Of a stretch of DNA of 64,000 nt, positions 29,254 to 36,942 are shown one piece after another; position 1 is the first letter of the stretch; every line of letters starts with the position of its first letter. The DNA comes from Chroococcus sp. CMT-3BRIN-NPC107. Lineage in GTDB: Bacteria; Cyanobacteriota; Cyanobacteriia; Cyanobacteriales; Chroococcidiopsidaceae. The notes under the pieces are model-generated. The model searched no databases. It was given only the letters and a program-made list of their open reading frames with translations, and was not told the origin of the DNA. The stretch spans positions 1 through 64,000 of the forward strand of contig JAHHGY010000010.1 of NCBI GenBank assembly GCA_019359635.1, read 5' to 3'. A program made the translations under genes and the position numbers.

Positions 29254-29928
29254 ATGACCAGTTTTCTGCAACCATTATTTCAGGTGATCGCACAATCAAA
29301 AAACGAACACCAATTGCGATCGCACGTTGTAGAAACAGGACGCGAATATTTCCAAGCGAAACGTTGTGGTGTATTTTTTTTCGACCGCCTCAATATCCCG
29401 AAAACGATGCAATTGGCGCTATCTATTGAATACAATCCTGTTGTACGCTACCTTGTAGAACGTCATGCTCCGATACATGATGGTTTAGTGGTATCTCCCA
29501 AAACCTGGCGATTGATTTGTCCTCGCGCCGATCATTGGTACGTTATGGCAGGTCCTATCGTTAGTAGCGGTCAATTAGTTGGAGCCGTAGGTTTTACCCG
29601 CGAACAGATTAGTCCTGCTTTTGATGACCAAAATCTAGCAGACTTGAGTGCGCTATGTTTGCATTTATCTACTTGGGTGGCAACAGTACGTTCTCAACCT
29701 CCACAAAAGCTAGAAAGCGATTTCTTAACTCCTCGTGAATTACAAATTGCCCAATTAGTTGCTCAAGGACGGACAAATGCAGAAATTGGGGTGGAACTTT
29801 GGATTACCGAAAACTCTGTCAAGCAAGCCCTCAAAAGGATGTTTCGCAAACTTGAGGTTTCTTCCCGCGCCCAGATGACAGCGAATCTCCATACAAGGTT
29901 GCTCTCATCTAACAGTGTAGAGGTCTAA
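29254..29928 (+). CDS. GAF-like plus LuxR-type HTH transcriptional regulator
   Basis: A 224-residue regulator. Residues 1-145 form a GAF-like sensor region (LRSHVVETGREYFQAKRCGVFFFD ... GPIVSSGQLVGAVGFTRE), and residues about 155-215 hold a LuxR-type HTH (LTPRELQIAQLVAQGRTNAEIGVELWITENSVKQALKRMFRKLEVSSRAQM). The ATG at 29254 follows the repeated promoter segment directly, with no obvious Shine-Dalgarno. A broken copy of the same promoter and first codons lies at 27918-28050. It probably regulates the adjacent DJ-1/DUF6220 genes and perhaps the sulfurtransferase. The signal is unknown. Confidence 0.88.
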   Translation: MTSFLQPLFQVIAQSKNEHQLRSHVVETGREYFQAKRCGVFFFDRLNIPKTMQLALSIEYNPVVRYLVERHAPIHDGLVVSPKTWRLICPRADHWYVMAGPIVSSGQLVGAVGFTREQISPAFDDQNLADLSALCLHLSTWVATVRSQPPQKLESDFLTPRELQIAQLVAQGRTNAEIGVELWITENSVKQALKRMFRKLEVSSRAQMTANLHTRLLSSNSVEV

Positions 29929-30013
29929 TCTATTGTTTCAATTTATGCAACTCGACACCTAAACTTCACAAGCTTTGGCTAGGCTAAACAAAAAAGCGGC
30001 TACTTTTGCCCTT

Positions 30014-31059
30014 ATGACTAAAGAATTAGCAATTAAAACTTGTGGAATAACTAAACGCTTCGCTCGCCATATTGCCGTTAATGACGTTGATTTAGAAATA
30101 GCTGTCGGTGAAGTTTACGGACTTATTGGACCAAATGGTGCGGGAAAAACTACGCTAATTCGGATGTTAGCGGCGGCAGAAGAACCGACAACGGGAGAAA
30201 TTTATATAAATGGCGATCGCTTATTATTAGACCAAAGCAACCCTTTACTTACAGCAGTTTTCAGTTTAGTAAGCCACGCTCTTTTTGAGGATAGTTAGCG
30301 ATTTACCTGATTACTGTTGTGGCTTACCCGTTTGGCAATGGCTGTAAGCGTCATCTTGGCTATTTACCCGACGATTTCCCTCTGTATAACGATCTGACGG
30401 TTTGGGACTATTTAGATTATTTTGCTCGTTTGTACTTACTAAAAAATCCCCGTCGCCGTCAACGCCTAAGCGAAGTATTAGAACTTGTCCAACTAACAAA
30501 TAAGCGCAATAGTCTTATTAGTACGCTCTCGCGGGGGATGAAGCAGCGCCTAAGTTTGGCGCGAACTATTATTCACGAACCGATTTTACTTTTGTTAGAT
30601 GAACCAGTTTCAGGACTAGATCCGATCGCGCGGCAGCAATTTCGGGAGATTATCAAAGTATTACAAGAAGCTGGGATGACTATCCTAATTTCCTCTCACG
30701 TCCTCAGCGACTTAGCAGAACTTTGTACCTCTGTCGGAATTATGGAGTTGGGCTATTTAGTAGAAAGCTGCGATTTAACTAACTTATATCAACGTCTTAG
30801 CCGTCAACAGATTGTTATATCAACTTTGGGCGACCTAGAAACCCTGAAGGCTCAATTAATCGAGCATCCATTAATCGAAGAATGGGAAATTGTACCGCAA
30901 ACTAATAGTATGCGAGTTTACTTTACAGGCGATTGCGCTCAGAGTGCAAAATTGTTGCGTTCTTTAATTAATGCCAATATCCCAATTACAGAGTTTCATT
31001 GCGCTCAGGAAGATTTAGAAACTATTTTTCTTAAACTCGGTCACAAGCAAGCATCCTGA
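30014..31059 (+). pseudogene. ABC transporter ATPase split by a small inverted-repeat element
   Basis: The 5' part (from ATG 30014) carries Walker A GPNGAGKTTL and ends in stop 30296-30298. The 3' part (open from 30319) carries GYLPDDFPLYNDLTV, the signature LSRGMKQRL, Walker B LLLLDEPVSGLDP and the switch SSHVL. The parts are separated by a 95-base insert with imperfect inverted-repeat ends. Joining 30250 to 30346 restores one frame (NPLL-KRHLGYLPDD). The intact protein would be about 315 residues, an ABC-2-type exporter ATPase. As the sequence stands no single polypeptide has both Walker A and B, so the gene is probably inactive. The permease gene follows. Confidence 0.85.
30251..30345. mobile_element. 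MITE-like 95-bp insertion with imperfect terminal inverted repeats
   Basis: The element starts acagc...gtaagccac and ends gtggcttac...gctgt. The two 27-base ends match at about two-thirds of positions as inverted repeats, including an exact 9-bp inner block. The flanking ctt and aag extend the symmetry by three bases. It contains no ORF of its own beyond the stops it introduces. Its removal restores the ATPase reading frame exactly, which fixes the boundaries well. No clear target-site duplication was found. It may be a miniature inverted-repeat element or the relic of an insertion sequence. Confidence 0.75.
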
Positions 31060-31105
31060 CAAAGTGCTTATTTCAGTGCGAAATAAACTAAACAATAGAC
31101 TCTTT

Positions 31106-32815
31106 ATGCAAAAAGTAAATTGGTTTGACTTTATCGGCGATTGGAATCCACAGCTACTAAGAGAACTCAAGGGACGACTTAAACCGCGCAACTTAATTCT
31201 AGCGGTAGGTCTATCGATTTTAGGGCAGTTTTTGCTATGGGTATCCTTTCTCATGCGTTTACCACACCCGACTACCGACCTCACCGTTTATCAAGGGGAT
31301 TTTCCAAAAAGCGAGCTTTACTGCACAGGCTCTATTGATTATGGCAAAAGTCGCACCTGTCTTGTAGATGGGTTAGGCAATTTGTTTGTAGATTGGCAAC
31401 GATGGTCGCTGGATTTATTTATAGTATTGAGTATCATCGGCATATTTAGTTTATTAGTAGCCGGAACTTACCTGCTAATTGACAACTTAGCTTACGAAGA
31501 ACGTAAAGGGACGCTAAACTTTATTCGCCTCAGTCCGCGGTCGCCCCAAAGTATTTTATGGGGCAAAATGTTAGGAGTCCCAATTTTACTTTATGTAGTT
31601 GCACTCTTAGCTGTACCCTTGCATTTGTGGGCTGGATTTGCCGCAAATATTCCTTTAATTCGGATTTTAAGCTTTTACGGCGTATTAGTAACCAGTTGCG
31701 TATTTTTCTATAGCCTCTCTTTGCTATTCGGCTTAATTAGCGCTGATGGATTGAAAGGTTTTCAAGCTTGGCTAGGAAGCGGTGCAGTTTTTCTGTTTAT
31801 CTTATTAATTGTCCCAGGCAGACCATTTTTCGTCGCTCCTCTTGATTGGATAGAGATTTTTTCCCCTAGGATAGTTCTCAGTTATTTAATTTCGAGTAAT
31901 GAGATAAAACCGAATTTATACTGGTTTAACTTGCCTGTAGACACAAGCATAGTAAGTATCGCCAGCATTTTGATATTAAATTACAGTTTGTGGACATACT
32001 GGAGTTGGCAAGCTATGCAGCGCCGCTTTCTTAGTCCTAATAAGACTATATTTAGCAAGCTTCAAAGCTATTTATTCGTTGCCTGCTTTGAAATACTTGC
32101 TTTAGGCTTTGCTATTAATAGCGATTTCGATCGCTATTACTTAGAATATGGCGATCGCTACAGCCTAACAGAGAACTTTCAAGTCCTCCTTACCTATAAC
32201 TTTGTGCTGTTTTTTGGCTTAATTATTACTCTTACACCTCAAAGACAATCTGTAATCGATTGGGCGCAATACAGAAAGCAAAAACCGAGTAGCGGTAAGG
32301 GTTTACTAAATTCATCGCTGCTGCGAGACTTGGTGATAGGAGAGAAAAGTCCAGCAACTGTTGCGATCGCACTCAACGCAGCAATTACAGCCATTATCTT
32401 AGTTCCCTCGATTATGTCCTCAGACAACAACAATAAATTGTTGGTTTTGATAGCTTTGGTTCTGAGTTTAAGCTTAATTGTGATGTGTGCAGCAATTTCT
32501 CAATTAATTGCCCTCATGCAGACGCAAAAACAAGAGTTTTGGATAATAGGCGCACTAGGTACGGTAGTTATTTTACCGCCACTAATTATTAGTTTGTTCT
32601 CTATAAGTTCTGTACAAACGCCGAATTTATTACTACTTACCGTTTTTGCTTTTGCCGCAATTGAAGATGCTGGAATATATAGTATATTTCTAGCGTTAGT
32701 AGCACAATTGAGCTTGCTAACTTTATGTTCTTGGCAAATAACTCGTCAGTTAAAAAAAGCGGGTGCTTCTAACTCCATTGGTTTATTTGCACCCCCTAAA
32801 GCCCAACTTCCCTAG
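31106..32815 (+). CDS. ABC-2-type transporter permease
   Basis: ATG 31106 is preferred over GTG 31064, giving about 569 residues (MQKVNWFDFIGDWNPQLLRELKGRLKPRN). About 12 hydrophobic segments follow, with a lumen/periplasm-facing loop rich in short acidic stretches after the first (YQGDFPKSELYCTGSIDYGKSRTCLVDG). The motif LAYEERKGTLNFIRLSPRSPQSILWGKMLG is typical of ABC-2 exporters. It is the membrane partner of the split ATPase immediately upstream. Because that ATPase is broken, this permease is probably without its own motor unless another ATPase substitutes. Substrate unknown. Confidence 0.85.
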   Translation: MQKVNWFDFIGDWNPQLLRELKGRLKPRNLILAVGLSILGQFLLWVSFLMRLPHPTTDLTVYQGDFPKSELYCTGSIDYGKSRTCLVDGLGNLFVDWQRWSLDLFIVLSIIGIFSLLVAGTYLLIDNLAYEERKGTLNFIRLSPRSPQSILWGKMLGVPILLYVVALLAVPLHLWAGFAANIPLIRILSFYGVLVTSCVFFYSLSLLFGLISADGLKGFQAWLGSGAVFLFILLIVPGRPFFVAPLDWIEIFSPRIVLSYLISSNEIKPNLYWFNLPVDTSIVSIASILILNYSLWTYWSWQAMQRRFLSPNKTIFSKLQSYLFVACFEILALGFAINSDFDRYYLEYGDRYSLTENFQVLLTYNFVLFFGLIITLTPQRQSVIDWAQYRKQKPSSGKGLLNSSLLRDLVIGEKSPATVAIALNAAITAIILVPSIMSSDNNNKLLVLIALVLSLSLIVMCAAISQLIALMQTQKQEFWIIGALGTVVILPPLIISLFSISSVQTPNLLLLTVFAFAAIEDAGIYSIFLALVAQLSLLTLCSWQITRQLKKAGASNSIGLFAPPKAQLP

Positions 32816-32824
32816 CGTTAGTAC

Positions 32825-33511
32825 TCAATCGCGCCTCATTAGCCCTAACATTGGTCCTAAAACTGCCCCAAATACAAAACCTCCAGCGTGCGCCCAATAA
32901 GCAATTCCGCCGCTTTCCATGCCTACACTTGTCCGCACTCCTAAACTTGCAACACCAAAAAAAGCTTGCTGAATAAACCAAAAACCCAGAAATAAATAAG
33001 CGGGAAGGTTAAAGGTCGTTAGAAAAAATCCCAGAGGAACTAAAGTTAAAACCTTAGCGTGGGGAAAGCGGAGAATATACGCCCCCATAATACCCGCGAT
33101 CGCCCCACTTGCCCCCAATGATGGAATACCTGAGTTTTGCGAGAAAAACCACTGCGCCAAAGCTGCTAATGCACCACAAGCTAAGTAAAAAACTAAATAC
33201 TTAAAGTGTCCTAGCCGATCTTCGATATTGTTACCAAAGATCCACAAAAACAACATATTACCTGCTATGTGCAGAAAACCACCATGCAGAAATTGGGAGG
33301 TAAATAACGTCGCCCATTCAGGTAATTGTCCCACTGCTGGGCAACTACCCGATAGTTCGCAGGGAACCATCGCCGCAACATGAAAGAACCTCTCTAATTG
33401 CGGTTCTGACAAACTTATTTGATAGACAAAAACAGCAACGTTGGCAATAAACAACCCGTAGGTAACATACGGGGTAATAGAGATCGGATTATTATCTCGT
33501 AATGGAACCAC
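32825..33511 (-). CDS. Rhomboid family intramembrane serine protease
   Basis: A 228-residue rhomboid protease with six transmembrane segments. The HGGFLHIAGNMLFLWIFG segment has the family's His/Asn motif, GASGAIAGIMGAYI carries the catalytic Ser (GxSG), and YWAHAGGFVFGAVLG the catalytic His. It cleaves transmembrane proteins within the bilayer. A close paralogue lies immediately upstream (33637-34353) with a dispersed palindrome between them. The pair shares almost all active-site blocks, so it arose by tandem duplication. Substrates unknown. Confidence 0.94.
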   Translation of the reverse strand: MVPLRDNNPISITPYVTYGLFIANVAVFVYQISLSEPQLERFFHVAAMVPCELSGSCPAVGQLPEWATLFTSQFLHGGFLHIAGNMLFLWIFGNNIEDRLGHFKYLVFYLACGALAALAQWFFSQNSGIPSLGASGAIAGIMGAYILRFPHAKVLTLVPLGFFLTTFNLPAYLFLGFWFIQQAFFGVASLGVRTSVGMESGGIAYWAHAGGFVFGAVLGPMLGLMRRD

Positions 33512-33560
33512 AGGTAGTTTTTCCTAAATAAATCTGGCTTTCTACATATATGAATTTTAT

Positions 33561-33590
33561 TGTAAAGACGTTCTGGTAGAACGTCTCTAG
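33561..33590. repeat. Dispersed palindrome (AGACGTTCT-GGT-AGAACGTCT)
   Basis: Nine-bp perfect arms, agacgttct and agaacgtct, around a GGT loop, in the gap between the tandem rhomboid genes. It shares the agacgtt...aacgtct core with the hairpin at 16381-16405 but has a different inner part, so it is a sequence family rather than a copy. Such AGAGACGTT palindromes are common intergenic repeats in cyanobacteria, from general knowledge. Confidence 0.7.
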
Positions 33591-33636
33591 CATTGGTGTT
33601 GAGATAGCGCAATTCTATAAATATTTCTACACCCCG

Positions 33637-34353
33637 CTACAAATAAGCTTTTTCCTCTGGTGTTGGTTCTAGTAACCCAAGTAACGGCCCTAAAATCGCT
33701 CCAAATACAAAGCCGCCAGCGTGCGCCCAATAAGCAATTCCGCCGCTTTCCATCCCAATATTGGTTGGGGCTTCAAAGCTGGCAAATCCGTAAAAAGCTT
33801 GTTGCAAAAACCAAAATCCCAAAAAGTAAAAGGCTGGAACCCTTACCGCCGGAAAGAATAAACCCAAAGGAATTAATGTTAAAACTTCGGCGCGGGGAAA
33901 GCGCAAAATATACGCTCCCATGACTCCAGCGATCGCCCCACTCGCCCCTAATGATGGAATACCGGAGTTTTGCGAGAAAAACCACTGAGTCAAGCCTGCT
34001 AGTACGCCACAAGCCAGATAAAAAATTAAATACTTAACATGACCTAAACGATCTTCGACATTATTGCCAAAAATCCACAAAAACAGCATATTACCGCCCA
34101 AATGTAATATCCCGCCGTGCAAAAATTGCGAAGTAAATAGAGTTATCCATTCTGGTACGGGTTGATTTACCGCTATACCGCCGAAACTTGCGGTTAATTC
34201 TCTTGGTACTACCGCCGCTAAATGAAAAAATCCATCTAATTCTTGAGGCGGTAAAGTTGCCTCAAATAGAAAAGCAAGAATATTTGCCGCAATTAGCCCA
34301 AAAGTTACGTAAGGAGTAATTGTTGTAGGATTATTGTCTCTAATTGGAACCAT
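33637..34353 (-). CDS. Rhomboid family intramembrane serine protease (paralogue)
   Basis: A 238-residue paralogue of the rhomboid at 32825-33511. It has the same blocks: HGGILHLGGNMLFLWIFGNN, GASGAIAGVMGAYI with the catalytic Ser, and YWAHAGGFVFGAILG with the catalytic His. Most differences fall in the first loop (PRELTASFGGIAVNQPVPEW here against PCELSGSCPAVGQLPEW) and in the C-terminal tail (LEPTPEEKAYL). The other copy's loop has two Cys residues that this copy lacks. Different loops suggest different substrates. The gene is upstream in the same direction, so the two could share a transcript. Confidence 0.94.
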   Translation of the reverse strand: MVPIRDNNPTTITPYVTFGLIAANILAFLFEATLPPQELDGFFHLAAVVPRELTASFGGIAVNQPVPEWITLFTSQFLHGGILHLGGNMLFLWIFGNNVEDRLGHVKYLIFYLACGVLAGLTQWFFSQNSGIPSLGASGAIAGVMGAYILRFPRAEVLTLIPLGLFFPAVRVPAFYFLGFWFLQQAFYGFASFEAPTNIGMESGGIAYWAHAGGFVFGAILGPLLGLLEPTPEEKAYL

Positions 34354-34454
34354 GCCGACTTATTTCCGGTTTTTTGAAACTGGAATCAGAATAACCAATT
34401 TTTATTTTTCTGCCTTCTAGCCTGCGGATGGATTTGTTAACTTAGTTTAAAAAC

Positions 34455-34799
34455 TTACCAGCCTTTTTTAGCTTGTTTTAATACATAGGCTGCAACTTCT
34501 TCAATTTGGGAATCGCTCAATCTACCTTTAAATGCTGGCATCGCTTTTTTGCCATGCTTTACTTGACATGCGATCGCATCAATAGAATCCATGTGGTATT
34601 TTGAAAGCGCTGAAGAGTGCAAATTTTTATCTTCAATCACAATATTACCGCCGCCCAGATGACAAGACGCGCAGTAGTTGCTAAAAATTGCTGAGGGGCG
34701 ATCACTTTGGAGTGCTAAAGCTGGAAAGTTACCTAAAAGTAAAGTGCTTAATCCTAGTTGCACTAACGCTAGCAGTAAGAATGTCAAAGATTTTCTCAT
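34455..34799 (-). CDS. petJ: Cytochrome c6 (cytochrome c553)
   Basis: A 114-residue precursor. A signal peptide (MRKSLTFLLLALVQLGLSTLLLGNFPALAL) directs it to the thylakoid lumen. The heme motif is CASCH at residues about 43-47, followed by LGGGN, and the axial Met is in GKKAMPAF. The mature size is about 85 residues, as usual. It carries electrons from cytochrome b6f to photosystem I or to cytochrome oxidase and substitutes for plastocyanin when copper is scarce. petE is its upstream neighbour on the same strand, but a strong terminator separates them. Confidence 0.95.
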   Translation of the reverse strand: MRKSLTFLLLALVQLGLSTLLLGNFPALALQSDRPSAIFSNYCASCHLGGGNIVIEDKNLHSSALSKYHMDSIDAIACQVKHGKKAMPAFKGRLSDSQIEEVAAYVLKQAKKGW

Positions 34800-34822
34800 A
34801 GCGTTGCACGGGTGAAAATTGT

Positions 34823-34860
34823 AAAAGGGAAAAGGTTGTACTTTTAACCTTTTCCCTTTT
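34823..34860 (-). terminator. Intrinsic terminator between petE and petJ
   Basis: A perfect 15-bp stem (aaaagggaaaaggtt / aaccttttccctttt) with an 8-base loop. On the minus strand it lies after the petE stop and 24 bases before the petJ start. The symmetric A/T ends would also allow termination on the plus strand. It makes petE and petJ separate transcription units, in keeping with opposite copper responses known in other cyanobacteria. Confidence 0.8.
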
Positions 34861-34906
34861 TATAGAACTATTAACTAAGTTTCAACCAACAAAGGCAACC
34901 AAAATT

Positions 34907-35323
34907 TTATTCGGCTACGGTGATTTTGCCAACCATTCCAGCGCCGCGATGGGGTTCGCAGTAGTAGGTATAATCTCCAGGAGTTGTTTCTGAAAAAGTT
35001 GTTTTCACAGTTTGTCCGGGAGTCATGAGCAATTGCTTGTGAGACAAGCCTTTAGCTACATCAGCGCTCTTGGTGGGGTTATTTGCGGCATCAAAAACAA
35101 CGTTATGAGGGGGAACTTTATTGTTTACCCATTCAACGGTATCGCCGGGTTTAATCGTGATTTTGGCAGGATCGAATACTAGCATCCCTTTATCAGAACC
35201 TAGTTTAACTTGGTAAGTTTCCGCCGCCGCCGGGGGTGTAAATAAAGCAAAGCTGCTCACTAGCGCCACCATTGCCAACACTACTAAACCGCAGCGCCGT
35301 AAAGTTGCAGCAATTAATTTCAT
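34907..35323 (-). CDS. petE: Plastocyanin
   Basis: The start is ATG 35323, since GGAG six bases upstream is its Shine-Dalgarno; the track's TTG 35335 overlaps that site. The 138-residue precursor has a signal peptide ending near AAAETYQVKLGSDKG. Copper ligands are His in VPPHNVVFD, and Cys, His and Met in YYCEPHRGAGMVGK. It is the lumenal copper carrier between cytochrome b6f and photosystem I. In other cyanobacteria petE is induced by copper while petJ is repressed. The two genes are adjacent here on the same strand. Confidence 0.96.
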   Translation of the reverse strand: MKLIAATLRRCGLVVLAMVALVSSFALFTPPAAAETYQVKLGSDKGMLVFDPAKITIKPGDTVEWVNNKVPPHNVVFDAANNPTKSADVAKGLSHKQLLMTPGQTVKTTFSETTPGDYTYYCEPHRGAGMVGKITVAE

Positions 35324-35403
35324 AGTTTTCTCCAAAAATATCGATCTCTATATATTCAATAATACCGTTTCTAGGCGATCACACTGTACTGAATTGATCG
35401 ATT

Positions 35404-35880
35404 TTATAGATTATCTGTACCCCAACCAGGGGCTTTTTGCGCCGCCGTCAAGACGAAGGCTGCTAAACTTTCAATTTGGTCTTGATTCATCCAACTTTCC
35501 GGCACTTGGCGACACCAAAAGGTTTCGCTGCTGCCATCGTAAACCATTGGTTGCCTCATATAAGCTACCAAGCTATTAATATTATCGCGGGGAGGGGTTG
35601 CGCCCTTGAGTTTGGGCAAAGATAACGAAGTTTGCGGATCGGGCAAGGTAGCGCCCCCGACATGACAGTTTAAACAACTGTTTTCAAATAATTCTTTACC
35701 GCGAGTTAAAGTTTCGGGGGAATAGGATCGGGTTTCACCATTATCGTTTAATGCCAAATCTATAGGTGCTGTTACGTGCAAAAAACGCACTAAATAGCGA
35801 TCGATATTGGCAGCACTAGCGGGATTCTGAACGATGAAAATTAAAATTACGGCAATAACGCAACACAATCGACGTAGCAT
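35404..35880 (-). CDS. psbV2: Cytochrome c550-like protein PsbV2
   Basis: A 158-residue precursor with an N-terminal signal sequence (LCCVIAVILIFIVQNPASAAN) and a single heme motif CLNCH. Downstream, GATPPRDNINSLVAYMRQPMVYDG aligns with the same region of PsbV (ATPPRNNIEGLVDYLHNPTTYDG), so it is a diverged paralogue of cytochrome c550. Thermophilic cyanobacteria have an equivalent psbV2 next to psbV. It can partly replace PsbV there; its usual role is unsettled. It follows psbV on the minus strand after a gap of about 110 bases containing a small hairpin. Confidence 0.87.
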   Translation of the reverse strand: MLRRLCCVIAVILIFIVQNPASAANIDRYLVRFLHVTAPIDLALNDNGETRSYSPETLTRGKELFENSCLNCHVGGATLPDPQTSLSLPKLKGATPPRDNINSLVAYMRQPMVYDGSSETFWCRQVPESWMNQDQIESLAAFVLTAAQKAPGWGTDNL

Positions 35881-35929
35881 TTATAGAATTCAACCCTTGA
35901 TTATTTTTTTAATATACCGCTTTAACCAA

Positions 35930-35961
35930 AGCCTCCAGCATTCCGAGGACGGCTGAAGGCT
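35930..35961 (-). terminator. Possible terminator after psbV
   Basis: An imperfect stem (agcctccagc / gctgaaggct) with a 12-base loop lies between psbV and psbV2. Only a short T-rich stretch follows on the minus strand, so it may attenuate rather than stop read-through into psbV2. Confidence 0.45.
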
Positions 35962-35990
35962 ATTGATTGCAACGCCTGTTTTAGCTGGCT

Positions 35991-36482
35991 TTAGTAGTAA
36001 ATTTTGCCGCCGCCCCACTTATCGCCAACAATTTTTGGTTGTAGCAAGACATGACCGGAAATAGCTACTAAGTCATCTTCTGATAGATTTCTCATGGCTG
36101 CGTAAATATCTGCACTCTTGGTACTGGGGTGCAATTCCGCAATTTCTTCCTCACCGTCGTAGGTAGTCGGATTATGCAAGTAATCTACTAATCCTTCAAT
36201 ATTATTTCGGGGAGGGGTGGCAAGAGCTAGAGCTTCGGGATCGAGTCCAACGTTTTGATTTGTTTTGGTTACGCCCCCAGCATGACACTGAGCGCAAGCA
36301 TAGTTAAATAAGCGTTTGCCTTCTTGAACTTGCTTGAGGCTAAGTACAGTAGTATCTCCTTGACCGTTTAATGGCACTGTCCGCACAGCTTCGCTAAGTT
36401 CAACGGCGGTTGCACGACCAACAACTAGCCCAAAAGCTAGTAGTAAAGTTGCCATCAATAGAGCGATCGTTTTTTTAAACAT
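35991..36482 (-). CDS. psbV: Photosystem II cytochrome c550
   Basis: A 163-residue precursor. A signal peptide (MFKKTIALLMATLLLAFGLVVGRATA) is followed by the mature start VELSEAVRTVPLN. The heme motif is CAQCH, with HAGGVTKTNQNVGLDPEAL downstream, the second axial His later in the chain (probably in LVDYLHNP), and the C-terminus WGGGKIYY typical of PsbV. It is an extrinsic lumenal subunit that stabilises the oxygen-evolving complex with PsbU and PsbO. The length matches the family. It heads the psbV-psbV2-petE-petJ gene series on the minus strand. Confidence 0.97.
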   Translation of the reverse strand: MFKKTIALLMATLLLAFGLVVGRATAVELSEAVRTVPLNGQGDTTVLSLKQVQEGKRLFNYACAQCHAGGVTKTNQNVGLDPEALALATPPRNNIEGLVDYLHNPTTYDGEEEIAELHPSTKSADIYAAMRNLSEDDLVAISGHVLLQPKIVGDKWGGGKIYY

Positions 36483-36677
36483 AGTTCCCCTTCAAAAGTT
36501 TCGACTCCGAATACAGCTATTTATCATGGGCTTAATTCTCTTGATTACTGTTTTCGAGCAAAAACCACAGGTAATAAATTCGGCTGCGGTTCTTATTTTT
36601 CGGCAAAGTTATTACTAGCGGGGCAAAATGCCATGTATCTTAATAACTTTTAGTATTTATGTAATTTTGAGCGCCTT

Positions 36678-36872
36678 TTAATCTTGCTCGTTACTTGAAG
36701 ATTGTAATTGCGTCAAGATGTGGGAAATGATTATTTTGGCATCTTCTAATGCTAGGCGAGTCTTAGAGGATTTATAAGCGATTCCCAACTGGTGGCACAG
36801 AGATAATACCTCTTGTTCGGAGAGGTTGTAGTCCGCCGCTATTTCAGCAATGGACAAGTCTGCAAAACCCAT
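36678..36872 (-). CDS. Small HTH-like conserved cyanobacterial protein
   Basis: A 64-residue helical protein: MGFADLSIAEIAADYNLSEQEVLSLCHQLGIAYKS, then ALEDAKIIISHILTQL. The segment SIAEIAADYNLSEQEVLSLCHQLG has the spacing of a small helix-turn-helix. I recall homologues among cyanobacteria, sometimes mislabelled as translation initiation factor fragments, but I cannot name a function. It lies 71 bases downstream of accD and upstream of psbV, all on the minus strand, so it may be the last gene of the leuB-pilD-accD unit. Confidence 0.7.
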   Translation of the reverse strand: MGFADLSIAEIAADYNLSEQEVLSLCHQLGIAYKSSKTRLALEDAKIIISHILTQLQSSSNEQD

Positions 36873-36942
36873 AATAAATAATTCAGTAATAAATAGAGAT
36901 TAAGCCGCTTTAATATCAATATCATGTAGCGAGCGCAATTTG

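Noticed and set aside
30014-31059. Programmed frameshift in the ABC ATPase
   Set aside because: The two halves are separated by a 95-base insert with inverted-repeat ends, not by a slippery site; an insertion explains it better.
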